Source: an uncultured Bacteroidales bacterium
GTDB taxonomy: Bacteria > Bacteroidota > Bacteroidia > Bacteroidales > Tenuifilaceae
Length of the DNA stretch: 64,000 nucleotides
Assembly (NCBI GenBank): GCA_937926785.1
Contig: CALBBQ010000005.1
Coordinates: 182,100 to 246,099, forward strand
Direction: 5' to 3'
Positions 18,291 to 26,188 of this stretch are shown here, piece after piece (position 1 is the first letter of the stretch; every line of letters begins with the position of its first letter). The translations under genes and the position numbers were made by a program. Below the pieces are notes generated by a model. The model was not told where the DNA came from, made no database searches, and saw nothing but the letters and a program-made list of their open reading frames with translations.

Positions 18291-19517
18291 TTACTTCTCG
18301 TTGATCAGCTTTACGATTAGCTCCTCGGTTTCCCTGGCAAATTTCTGGTAGTGCTCACCGGTGCCGGGGCCTGAGAATCCGGTTTCAACCCGGCGAATTT
18401 TCCCCTTGCGGTCCAGTATCATGCTGGTAGGGTAAGCCATCTTCCCTTCCAGGGCATAGAGCACGGAGTCGCGCTGCTCGCGGCCACGGGGGGCAACATA
18501 CAAGTAGGTGTAGTCGGCACCAATGCTCTGGGCAAAGCGCTTCATCTTAGGCTGAGCGGCCTCAAAGGTTTTATCCTCAAAGCAGAGCGATACCACCTCA
18601 AAACCGCTGCTGCGGTACTTATCGTACATGGTTTTGTAGAATCGTCCCTCGTCAAGGCAGTTGGGACACCAGCTACCACCGGCCAGAACGGCCAACACCT
18701 TGCCCCTGAAGCGTTCATCGGCCGATGTTACGCGGTTGCCATTCAAGTCGATGCCAGCAAACTCAAAGGTAGAGTATCCCTTACGCACCCACACCAGCGA
18801 CTCGGCCTCGGGTAGCTTGGCATTGGGGTCGCGCACCGCACGCCAGGGCGAAACCCAGCGCGGGCTGCCCGATATGGTTCCGTTAGTCATATGCGCGGAA
18901 TCGGCAATCTGACCACGGATGATTATGGTTTGCGCTCCATCGTTCTTGGAGAAGTAGAACATGTTACCGGCCACTTTGCCCTCAAGATAGCGGTAATCGC
19001 CTGTTGTGCTGAGCAGCGTTCCGGTTACCCTCGAACCATCCTGCCTGAGCTCGGCTATCATAATGGTGGAATCGGGTGTTCCGGGGTTTTCGATAAACCA
19101 CCAGCGGCCGGTGATATCAAACTCGGGTTGCGCGGTGAACCATGGAAAACGGTCGGTTTCGCCTTTAATGGCGTAAAACCTGTACCTTCGACTATCCTTC
19201 AGCCCTTTGGGGTAGTAGTAGCCGCTCAGCGAGTCGTTAACCGCCATCACCAGCTCGCTGGTGAAGGTGGGAAACCTGGCAATGAGCGAGTCGCCAATGC
19301 GTTCAACCTCGTTGATATCAATCAGCTCATCGGCATTACGCACGGTGAGCTGAACTTTGCCATTATCAACCCTAACTTCAAAGTTAAACGGAACATCCAG
19401 CTTGCCGGGAACCGAATCCATTTGGATAATGCCCAGCCATGGGCCCGGAGTTACCTCTTGCTTTTTTGTACAAGACATGGCTACTATGGCCAGCGCAACT
19501 ATCAGTAGTTTTCTCAT
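18291..19517 (-). CDS. TlpA/redoxin-type lipoprotein thiol-disulfide oxidoreductase
   Basis: A 408-residue lipoprotein with a short signal peptide and lipobox (IVAMSC, Cys16). The first ~240 residues are a beta-rich region resembling the DUF4369-like N-terminal parts of Bacteroidota TlpA proteins. A C-terminal thioredoxin domain has the active site WCPNC (Cys284, Cys287) and a cis-proline segment YPTSMILD. It probably works in the periplasm as a disulfide reductase. The gene is 11 nt downstream of rnr on the same strand and ends at a strong terminator. Confidence 0.88.
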   Translation of the reverse strand: MRKLLIVALAIVAMSCTKKQEVTPGPWLGIIQMDSVPGKLDVPFNFEVRVDNGKVQLTVRNADELIDINEVERIGDSLIARFPTFTSELVMAVNDSLSGYYYPKGLKDSRRYRFYAIKGETDRFPWFTAQPEFDITGRWWFIENPGTPDSTIMIAELRQDGSRVTGTLLSTTGDYRYLEGKVAGNMFYFSKNDGAQTIIIRGQIADSAHMTNGTISGSPRWVSPWRAVRDPNAKLPEAESLVWVRKGYSTFEFAGIDLNGNRVTSADERFRGKVLAVLAGGSWCPNCLDEGRFYKTMYDKYRSSGFEVVSLCFEDKTFEAAQPKMKRFAQSIGADYTYLYVAPRGREQRDSVLYALEGKMAYPTSMILDRKGKIRRVETGFSGPGTGEHYQKFARETEELIVKLINEK

Positions 19518-19528
19518 CGGTATTGATT

Positions 19529-21811
19529 TTAACGTTTACGACGTTTTTCCTTTTGCTTTGATTTTTGTTGGCCCTTACGGCTCGATTTAACTTTTTCCTT
19601 CTGGGGCTTGCCTTGTCTTTGACTCCTTCCCTGAGCCGAAGGTTTATTTGCCCTGCCCAGCATCCCAACCAGCTTGAAGTCGAGCTGCTTTTTGGCCAGG
19701 TTGGTTCGCCAAACCTCCACCTCCACCTCATCGCCAAGGGTGAACTTACGACCGGTACGCGTACCCACCAGGGCATACTCATCCTCATCGAAGCGGTAAT
19801 GGTCATCGTCCAAATCGCGAACGGAGACCAAGCCCTCGCATTGCGTATCGGTTAGCTCAACAAAGATTCCAAAATTGGTAACTCCCGAAATAACACCCTT
19901 AAAGGTTTCGCCCAGCTTGTCCTGCATGAACTCCACCTGCTTGTACTTGATGGAGGCGCGTTCGGCCTCGGTGGCCTTAATCTCCATATCGGTTGAGTGC
20001 TTGCAGAGCTGCTCAATCTGTTCCTTATCCTTGGGCTTGCCGTTGCTCATGTAGTGAGCCAGCAATCGGTGCACCATCATATCGGGGTAACGACGAATGG
20101 GTGAAGTGAAGTGGGTATAGTAGCGGAAAGCCAAACCATAGTGACCAATATTATCGGTTGAGTATCGGGCTTTGGCCATCGAACGGAGTGCGAGGGTCTC
20201 GATCAGGTTCTGCTCTGGTCGGCCCTTAACGCTCTCCATGAGCTGGTTCAGCGATTTGCTGACCTGCTTATCGGTGGTTCCGGTGATGCTGTACCCAAAA
20301 CGTGTAATGAAGGAGCGAAAAGCGTTCAGCTTCTCCTCGTTGGGTTTATCGTGGATACGGTAAACAAAGGGTAGCTCCTGCTTTCCTTCGCGGCGCATGC
20401 CAATGAACTCGGCAACCCTGCGGTTTGCCAGCAGCATAAACTCCTCTATCAGCTGGTTGGACTCCTTGTTCTCCTTGAAGTACACACCAAGCGGTTTACC
20501 CTTTGCATCGAGGTTGAACTTCACCTCAACCCGCTCAAAGGCAATGGCTCCCTTTTTAAACCGCTCAGCCCGGAGTTTCTGTGCTAGTTTATGGAGCAAA
20601 AGGATTTGCTCGCTCATATCGCCCTTACCGGTCTCTATAACATCCTGGGCCTCCTCGTAGGTGAACCTACGCTTGGAAAGGATTACCGTTCGGCCAAACC
20701 ATTGGTTAAGTACCTCGGCATTTTCGTTTAGCTCAAAAACAGCCGAAAAGCATAGCTTTTCCTCATTGGGACGTAGTGAGCAGATGTAGTTCGAGAGCCT
20801 TTCAGGCAGCATGGGCACACAGCGGTCGACCAGGTAAACCGAGGTTCCACGCTCAATGGCCTCGTTATCGATTGGGGTGTTGGGCTTAACGTAGTGGGTA
20901 ACATCGGCTATGTGAACCCCCACCTCTATGTTGCCGTTGGGCAGGGTTTGAACCGATAGGGCATCGTCAAAGTCCTTGGCATCATACGGGTCGATGGTGA
21001 AGGTAGGTACCTTTCGGAAATCGCGTCGCTCCCGGTAATCGGCTTCGGTAATCCTATCGCTGATTTTCTCGGCCAGCTGGTCGAGCTCTACGGGGAAACG
21101 GTAGGGTAGCTCATACTCAGCTAATATGGCGTGCATTTCCACCTCGTGAACGCCCGGGTTACCCAAAACCTCAACAATTTTCCCGTTGGGATTTTTCTCG
21201 CGCGCTGGCCAATCGGTAATCTGAACAATTACCTTTTGCCCGTCGCGCACATCCCTGAGCTCAACCTTGGGAATGAAGATATCGTAGGGCATCAGCTTAT
21301 TGTCGGGAACAACAAAGGCGTTTTTACCTACAAAGCTGATGGTTCCCACAAAGTTTCGCTTGGCGCGTTCAATAATGCGAACCACTTCGCCCTCGAGCAG
21401 CCCTCGCCTGCGGTGGCGATACACGGAAACCTGTACCTTGTCGCCGTGCAGAGCATGGTTCAGGCGGAAATCGGGGATGAATATCTCGCGGTTATCGTCG
21501 GTGGTAACATCGGCTGAGCCATCGGGGTTCATCTCCAGAATACCCACTGCCAATAGATTCTGCATCACGGCCCGAAACTTGCCGCGCTGCAGCTCCTCAA
21601 CCTGCCCTTCTAGGGCAAGCTCGTAAAGTATCTCGTTCACCATACGCCGGGTGGGCTCATCGCTCACCCCAAGCTTATTGGAAACCTGCTTGTAGTTGTA
21701 TAGGTTGGTGGGATTCTCCTGAAAAAGTTCGAAAATCTTCTGTTTCAGCTCTTTTTTTGATATTCGCTTGCTTGAGTTTTCGAGACCGGATTTATTCTTG
21801 CTTTTTGCCAT
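19529..21811 (-). CDS. rnr: Ribonuclease R (3'-5' exoribonuclease, RNB family)
   Basis: A 760-residue RNase II/R-family enzyme from ATG at 21811; a TTG 27 nt upstream is an unlikely start. Order: a short N-terminal winged-helix region, two cold-shock domains (residues ~80-230), and the RNB catalytic domain with DPYDAKDFDDALS supplying the catalytic aspartates. An S1 domain near 640-720 (FKGVISGVTNFGIFVEL) and a highly basic Lys/Arg tail complete the protein. It degrades structured RNA processively in the cytoplasm. Length is typical. Confidence 0.95.
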   Translation of the reverse strand: MAKSKNKSGLENSSKRISKKELKQKIFELFQENPTNLYNYKQVSNKLGVSDEPTRRMVNEILYELALEGQVEELQRGKFRAVMQNLLAVGILEMNPDGSADVTTDDNREIFIPDFRLNHALHGDKVQVSVYRHRRRGLLEGEVVRIIERAKRNFVGTISFVGKNAFVVPDNKLMPYDIFIPKVELRDVRDGQKVIVQITDWPAREKNPNGKIVEVLGNPGVHEVEMHAILAEYELPYRFPVELDQLAEKISDRITEADYRERRDFRKVPTFTIDPYDAKDFDDALSVQTLPNGNIEVGVHIADVTHYVKPNTPIDNEAIERGTSVYLVDRCVPMLPERLSNYICSLRPNEEKLCFSAVFELNENAEVLNQWFGRTVILSKRRFTYEEAQDVIETGKGDMSEQILLLHKLAQKLRAERFKKGAIAFERVEVKFNLDAKGKPLGVYFKENKESNQLIEEFMLLANRRVAEFIGMRREGKQELPFVYRIHDKPNEEKLNAFRSFITRFGYSITGTTDKQVSKSLNQLMESVKGRPEQNLIETLALRSMAKARYSTDNIGHYGLAFRYYTHFTSPIRRYPDMMVHRLLAHYMSNGKPKDKEQIEQLCKHSTDMEIKATEAERASIKYKQVEFMQDKLGETFKGVISGVTNFGIFVELTDTQCEGLVSVRDLDDDHYRFDEDEYALVGTRTGRKFTLGDEVEVEVWRTNLAKKQLDFKLVGMLGRANKPSAQGRSQRQGKPQKEKVKSSRKGQQKSKQKEKRRKR

Positions 21812-21986
21812 ATCTTCAAATTCCAAAATTACTCTCAAAGATAGTGGAAAATGTAAAAGTGGTTGTAGATGTTTGCGTAGAAAAATAGAATACAGAAAGA
21901 GTTGTAAAATACCCGATTAAAAGGATAAGTGTTGTAGCCGTGCCCCAAAGCAGTTAACCAAAGTGAGTGATTAGCAGCCTTTCAGA

Positions 21987-22457
21987 TTAGGGCTGCATGT
22001 TAGTGAAAATCTGATTTATCGCCCTTTCCCTGAAGCTGAATATTGCGTTTAGCTGCCGTTTGATGAATAGCCAGTTCGCAATTCGACCAATAAAACCAAA
22101 TGGGGGTGAATATGAAACGATATCGGTCATCAGAACACCACCCTCAACCTGCTTAAGGTGATGCTCATGATGCCAAAGCGTGTACGGTCCTACCCGTTGC
22201 TCATCAACAAAGTAGTACCCGGGTGAAACATGTGTGATTTCTGTTACCCAGCGCATCGGTACGAATGGAATGGGTCTAACGCGGTAAGCGATTATCATCC
22301 CGGGATACATCTTTTCGGGTAAATCAGCAGACAAGATTTGAAAACCCATGTAGGCGGGGGTGATTTTTTGCAGATTTGAAGGTGACGATACAAAATCCCA
22401 AATATCCGTGAGGTTTGCAGGGATAATTTGCTCCTTCTTTAATTGATAGAAAGCCAT
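21987..22457 (-). CDS. SRPBCC-family ligand-binding protein
   Basis: A 156-residue START/Bet v1-like (SRPBCC) protein. The N-terminal Y.L..EQ..PA....WDFVSSPSNL segment is the usual opening of the 'cell division inhibitor/SRPBCC' group in Bacteroidota. A later HEHHL segment and a hydrophobic C-terminal helix close the cavity. The ligand is unknown. It is 11 nt downstream of a small membrane-protein gene on the same strand. Confidence 0.82.
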   Translation of the reverse strand: MAFYQLKKEQIIPANLTDIWDFVSSPSNLQKITPAYMGFQILSADLPEKMYPGMIIAYRVRPIPFVPMRWVTEITHVSPGYYFVDEQRVGPYTLWHHEHHLKQVEGGVLMTDIVSYSPPFGFIGRIANWLFIKRQLNAIFSFRERAINQIFTNMQP

Positions 22458-22468
22458 ACGTGCTTAAC

Positions 22469-23053
22469 TTAAAATGAATACCTAAGGGTTAGTCCGGCCA
22501 GATCGGGTGAGGGGGTAACATCGATGTATCCTAACCTTTGATGATGAAGTACTTGATGTAGGGTAAGGTCAAAAACAAGCAGGAATGCACCCTGAAGAAT
22601 AAGGGAGTTACCGTAGCCAGCGAGTAGGTTTTTGTATTTATCCGATTTAGCTGCGTAATGCTTAAGCAGTAAACCTGCCCCCATATACCCAACATCAAGT
22701 GCAGAGTTGATGAGCAGAATCTTTTCGGTTTTCATGTGTTTTGCCAGAAACTCCGCCGCTTGAAAAGAATCCGTCTGGATGGCTGAATTATTGTAAAGCG
22801 CAAAACCGGCAATGGACAGGTTAACCACATTCCACATGAAATTCATTTGGTGAAAGTACATCCGTTGGCCTGTTGTGCTTGCCCAACCATATCCACCGGT
22901 AGCTAAATTGGCAACTGCCCAACCCCCCAAAACAATCATTCCGACATTCTGAGTTTTTATGCTTTTCTGCATAAAATCATTGGGGCTCTGCTGGGCAAAA
23001 GCATACAGAACGGAGAGCCAAAGTACGACTATCAACAGTACCTTTAATTTCAT
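22469..23053 (-). CDS. Small multi-pass membrane protein (DUF6992-like)
   Basis: A 194-residue protein with a signal-peptide-like N-terminus (ending AFAQQ) and about four hydrophobic segments, including VGMIVLGGWAVANLATGG. It resembles a Bacteroidota-only uncharacterised family I recall as DUF6992; that label is from memory and not checked. No function is known. It precedes the SRPBCC gene by 11 nt and they are likely co-transcribed. Confidence 0.6.
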   Translation of the reverse strand: MKLKVLLIVVLWLSVLYAFAQQSPNDFMQKSIKTQNVGMIVLGGWAVANLATGGYGWASTTGQRMYFHQMNFMWNVVNLSIAGFALYNNSAIQTDSFQAAEFLAKHMKTEKILLINSALDVGYMGAGLLLKHYAAKSDKYKNLLAGYGNSLILQGAFLLVFDLTLHQVLHHQRLGYIDVTPSPDLAGLTLRYSF

Positions 23054-23252
23054 TTTTTATTGGTTACCAACATAGTAACAAAGCCAAAGAATATTTGTTG
23101 AGAGAGATGTTTTTTTTTGTAAGAGTTTGGGTATCCACTATGTTTGTAAAGAGTAAAGCAAAACAAAACTTTAAAACGAGCTAAAACTTTCGGTTAGTAA
23201 CCCCTTGCATATCATCCTTTAGCGATATTTAATTCCGCTTGACTAAAACAAA

Positions 23253-23275
23253 AAAGCCCCATTAAATGGGGCTTT
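23253..23275 (-). terminator. Rho-independent terminator of the SQR-DUF1641-DsrC-DsrE operon
   Basis: A perfect 10-bp stem AAAGCCCCAT/ATGGGGCTTT with a 3-nt loop; on the minus strand the right arm runs into TTTTTTG. It lies 20 nt past the DsrE-like stop codon, which defines the operon end. Confidence 0.88.
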
Positions 23276-23295
23276 CAACTTTGAACAGGCTTAAA

Positions 23296-23799
23296 TTAAA
23301 CGAATATGATCTGGGTACCTTCGCCAGCAGCCAGCTCGTAGAATTGGCCAATGGTGATGATGTCCTTAACATGCTCGCTGAAATCCTCCTTCTTTAGGCC
23401 GAACATTTCAACAGCCAGCTTGCAGGCATATATCTCGCCGCCTCCAGCTGTTATCAGTTCAAGAAACTCGTCAACCGGTGGTATGCCCAGCTTTTCCATT
23501 TGGCTCTTCATCATTGCCGAAACTCCAGCCTCCACTCCGGGTAGCATACCCAAAATGGTTGGGAAAGGAAGCCCGCCGGGCATTCTTAATCCCGGATTCC
23601 CAACCGTAGCGGTATGGAGTTTTTTCATTTGGTTCTTGGTAATGGCATCCAGACCAAAAAAGGTAAAAAACACCTTGGCCTCAATACCTTCCATTACGGC
23701 ACCATTTGCCATCACAAGGGCTGCATATACATCCTCAATGTTTGCCTTGGCGCAAATTATCATCACCTTTTTAATGGGGTGTTCCAGTGCGTTAGCCAT
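23296..23799 (-). CDS. DsrE/DsrF-family sulfur-relay protein
   Basis: A 167-residue DsrE/DsrF/DrsH-like protein. It opens with the family Rossmann-like strand (KKVMIICAKANIEDVYAALV) and carries two cysteines, Cys16 and Cys126. Cys126 sits in EIYACKLAV, the position of the persulfide-carrying cysteine in this family. It is cytoplasmic and expected to hold or transfer sulfane sulfur together with TusA- or DsrC-type partners. It is the last gene of the operon SQR-DUF1641-DsrC-DsrE, 20 nt after the DsrC-like gene and just before a terminator. Confidence 0.86.
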   Translation of the reverse strand: MANALEHPIKKVMIICAKANIEDVYAALVMANGAVMEGIEAKVFFTFFGLDAITKNQMKKLHTATVGNPGLRMPGGLPFPTILGMLPGVEAGVSAMMKSQMEKLGIPPVDEFLELITAGGGEIYACKLAVEMFGLKKEDFSEHVKDIITIGQFYELAAGEGTQIIFV

Positions 23800-23819
23800 A
23801 GCTTATTAGTTTTTTAGGT

Positions 23820-24131
23820 TTATACACAACTCGATGGTTTAGCGATGCCCGCTATTCGGCTGGCTTTTTTCAATGGTGCTCCGGGGAAGAGTTCGTAAAA
23901 TCCTTTTGTGTCTACTACTCCGGACTTTCCAATGGTTCTAATGGTAAGAGCTTCGCCTTTCAGGGTCTTTTCCCTGATAAAATCAATAACTGCAAAATGT
24001 TTGTCGGTTAGCTCTATTCCTTCCTCCCTCGCAATTTCAATAGCAATTTCTTTTGTCCACTGATTGGGATCGGTCAGGTAACCATCGTCGGTTACGCTAA
24101 CGGTTTTGCCTGCATACACTTTTTCTGCCAT
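23820..24131 (-). CDS. DsrC/TusE-family sulfur carrier lacking the second C-terminal cysteine
   Basis: A 103-residue DsrC/TusE/DsvC-family protein. The family core is clear (YLTDPNQWTKEIA, then the C-terminal arm). The penultimate cysteine (Cys102, 'CysA') is kept in KPSSCV. The cysteine normally 11 positions upstream ('CysB') is replaced by Ser91, as in TusE rather than dissimilatory DsrC. Such proteins accept persulfide sulfur on CysA. No dsrAB genes are nearby and no mnmA or tusBCD genes are present, so the partner is probably the DsrE-like protein or SQR product encoded alongside. Spacing is 20 nt on both sides. Confidence 0.9.
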   Translation of the reverse strand: MAEKVYAGKTVSVTDDGYLTDPNQWTKEIAIEIAREEGIELTDKHFAVIDFIREKTLKGEALTIRTIGKSGVVDTKGFYELFPGAPLKKASRIAGIAKPSSCV

Positions 24132-24151
24132 AGTTTTATCGTTTTTAGGTT

Positions 24152-24823
24152 TTAATTAGTTTTTACTTTACCCAGTTCCCCCAGAACTCTGAGTGTAAAG
24201 GAGAGTGTCCGGCGAACTTCGGGTTTGCTAAGCTGACGGGCTAACCCAATCAGCGATTTATTGTCAATTTTTTCGTCTATTTCCATAACCGCAAGGGTTT
24301 GGGTAATCTCAGCCATTGCACTCATAACCTTGGGCTGTGTGAGGCTTCGAACCATAAGCCCAATGGCTGGCATGCTTTGGCGTAGCTGAACAATATCATC
24401 CTCGGTGATATTGTTCTTCAAATCGGCAGCAAGAAGGGCCAGCTGCTTAAAGTAGCTGAAGTAACCTTCCCTCTCGAGCTCGCCAAGGGATTTTGTGAAA
24501 GCAATACCCGCATCGTGAACCACAGGGCCAAAATCGTGCAGAAAATCCATCAGACTTTCCAGCATATCCATGAGTTCCCCGAAGGTTTTAACGTTGCGTA
24601 GCAACTTAAACACAAGGTATTTAACATCCTCCCCGTCGACTCTTATGTTTTGGATAGCCAACTCATCCACGGCGGATTGGAAAGCATCCTTACCCACTAT
24701 TGCCAAATCCTCCACCAGATCTTCAACCACCTCGCTCCGCTCCCGCTGCTTGGCAAGCAGCTCCAGCACCATATCCATTTTGCGGTTGAGCTCATCTATT
24801 TGTTGTTGCAAGTTATTTTCCAT
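24152..24823 (-). CDS. DUF1641-family protein
   Basis: A 223-residue, largely helical cytoplasmic protein. The N-terminal ~45 residues look like a coiled coil (EQL..QIDELNRKMD-type heptads), followed by the DUF1641 region (LDFLHDFGPVVHDAG). DUF1641 genes commonly sit beside NAD(P)/FAD oxidoreductases of the SQR type and beside Bacillus formate dehydrogenase genes (yrhD, yjgD), so an accessory role for a redox enzyme is likely. It lies 12 nt after the SQR-like gene and 20 nt before the DsrC-like gene. Confidence 0.82.
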   Translation of the reverse strand: MENNLQQQIDELNRKMDMVLELLAKQRERSEVVEDLVEDLAIVGKDAFQSAVDELAIQNIRVDGEDVKYLVFKLLRNVKTFGELMDMLESLMDFLHDFGPVVHDAGIAFTKSLGELEREGYFSYFKQLALLAADLKNNITEDDIVQLRQSMPAIGLMVRSLTQPKVMSAMAEITQTLAVMEIDEKIDNKSLIGLARQLSKPEVRRTLSFTLRVLGELGKVKTN

Positions 24824-24835
24824 GGCATTAGAGTA

Positions 24836-26065
24836 TTAGATTTCCTTACCAGCCATAGTCATCTGCGATTCAAGCGGGAGTTCCTTACCCTTAAGAAGCA
24901 AATGCCAGTAAATCCAACGGAACATCACCTTGCCGTAGTGGTTAATTCGGGTGTTTTTCAGCAAGCCAAACGGTCCAACTCCGGGCAATGGGTAGGTTCC
25001 GGGTAGAGGTTCGGTTTCATAGTTAAAGTCGATGAGCGAACCCTTACCAAAACCGGTCTCGATGTAGCAATTGGAATGCCCATCGAACTTAGCCAGCAAA
25101 GGACGTCCTTCAATGGCCGAGAGGATGTTTTCGTACAGGATTTCCGAGGAAAAGTGAACCACCGAGCCTGCTTTGGATGTGGGAATGTTGCTGGCATCAC
25201 CCAGTACGAAGATGTTTTCCCACTTCTCCGATCGTAACGTGTACTTATCGGTGGCAATGTAGTTCAGGTCGTCGCCCATGCCGCTTCGGGAAACCCATTG
25301 GGCACCCATGTTAACAGGGATAATAGTTAACAGGTCGAACGATATTTCACGGCCATCGTACGATACAATCCTTTTATTTTCGTCATCAACCCTTTCCAGG
25401 TAAAAATCGGGTATGATCTGAATATTCTTCTCCTTCAGGAGTTCGCCCAGCATTTTGGTGGCCTTGGGCTTGGTGAAGGCTCCTGATAGTGGTGTGGAAA
25501 AGTAGATGTTTACCTTATTGCGTATCCCTTTCTTAACAAAAAACTCATCGGCCAGGAAGGCAAACTCCAGGGGAGCTACGGGGCATTTGAAAGGCATTTC
25601 GGCGATGTTAATCACCATATTGCCCCCTTCCCAGGTTTTCAGGAAGTTTGACAAGGCAACAGCCCCGTCGTGGGTGTAGAAGTCAAAAATGCTTTTACGC
25701 CACTCCCGCCCCACTAATCCGGGAGTTTCTGCGGGATTGATATGAGTTCCGGTGGAAACAATCAGGTAGTCGTACTCAAGGGTCTGCCCGTTGGAAAGGA
25801 TAACGGTATTCTTATCGGGTTCAACCCTGTCAATCTCATTAACAATAAATTTAACCCCGGCCGGGATAAAATTCGATTTGGGTTTTACCACATCGTGCTT
25901 GTTATAAATACCAAACGGAATAAAGAGGAAGCCCGGTTGGTAATAGTGATTCGGATCCTTGTCAACTATAGTAATGCTCCACTCATCGCGATCCAAAGCT
26001 TTACGAAGCTTGTTTGCCATTATGGTTCCGCCGGTACCGGCTCCTAAAATCACAATTTTTCTCAT
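24836..26065 (-). CDS. Sulfide:quinone oxidoreductase-like FAD protein
   Basis: A 409-residue two-dinucleotide-fold flavoprotein. The N-terminal FAD motif GAGTGGT lies at residues 8-14, a second strand at ~99-106 ends LIVSTGT, and the C-terminal FAD-contact segment is LGDASNIPTSKAG. Cys161 (PFKCPVAPLEF) and Cys333 (SNCYIETG) match the two catalytic cysteines of SQR in position and are 172 residues apart. The third SQR cysteine near residue 125 is absent. The C-terminus (FRWIYWHLLLKG) is an amphipathic membrane-docking segment as in SQR. The likely reaction is sulfide to sulfane sulfur with quinone reduction, though a related NADH or thiol:quinone role is possible. It is the first gene of a four-gene operon and divergent from a Crp/Fnr regulator. 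Confidence 0.85.
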   Translation of the reverse strand: MRKIVILGAGTGGTIMANKLRKALDRDEWSITIVDKDPNHYYQPGFLFIPFGIYNKHDVVKPKSNFIPAGVKFIVNEIDRVEPDKNTVILSNGQTLEYDYLIVSTGTHINPAETPGLVGREWRKSIFDFYTHDGAVALSNFLKTWEGGNMVINIAEMPFKCPVAPLEFAFLADEFFVKKGIRNKVNIYFSTPLSGAFTKPKATKMLGELLKEKNIQIIPDFYLERVDDENKRIVSYDGREISFDLLTIIPVNMGAQWVSRSGMGDDLNYIATDKYTLRSEKWENIFVLGDASNIPTSKAGSVVHFSSEILYENILSAIEGRPLLAKFDGHSNCYIETGFGKGSLIDFNYETEPLPGTYPLPGVGPFGLLKNTRINHYGKVMFRWIYWHLLLKGKELPLESQMTMAGKEI

Positions 26066-26116
26066 GGTATGTCAACTTTTTATAATTGTGAAAAAATTAT
26101 CAATTCAAAGTACGTT

Positions 26117-26133
26117 ATTATAAACAAAAGTTA
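26117..26133 (-). promoter_or_regulatory. Candidate promoter core for the SQR operon
   Basis: On the minus strand TATAAT (26122 to 26117) and TAACTTTTG (26133 to 26125, near the Bacteroidota TAnnTTTG form) lie 25-35 bp downstream of the centre of the first FNR box. An activator bound at the box would be close to the class II position for such a promoter. The exact start is not determined. Confidence 0.3.
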
Positions 26134-26147
26134 TAGCTTTACAGGTA

Positions 26148-26161
26148 TTGATAAAAATCAA
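26148..26161. promoter_or_regulatory. Perfect FNR-type box
   Basis: TTGAT-AAAA-ATCAA is an exact match to the FNR consensus TTGAT-N4-ATCAA and a perfect inverted repeat. It sits between the divergent SQR operon (start 26065) and the Crp/Fnr gene (start 26189). It could activate the operon and repress the regulator gene. Confidence 0.75.
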
Positions 26162-26163
26162 AT

Positions 26164-26177
26164 CTGATAAATATCAA
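26164..26177. promoter_or_regulatory. Second FNR-type box (13 of 14 positions as far as the consensus is defined)
   Basis: CTGAT-AAAT-ATCAA differs from the FNR consensus only at the first base. Its centre is 16 bp from that of the first box, and its right edge is 11 nt before the regulator's ATG, so occupancy should block the regulator's own expression. Confidence 0.65.
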
Positions 26178-26188
26178 CATATATAGAT

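Noticed and set aside
21974..21996. GCAGCC/GGCTGC inverted repeat at the end of the SRPBCC gene
   Set aside because: The short stem spans the stop codon and no T run follows on the minus strand.
23820..24131. DsrC as part of a dissimilatory sulfite reductase system
   Set aside because: CysB is absent (Ser91) and no dsrAB or dsrMKJOP genes are in the window, so the dissimilatory reading is not supported.
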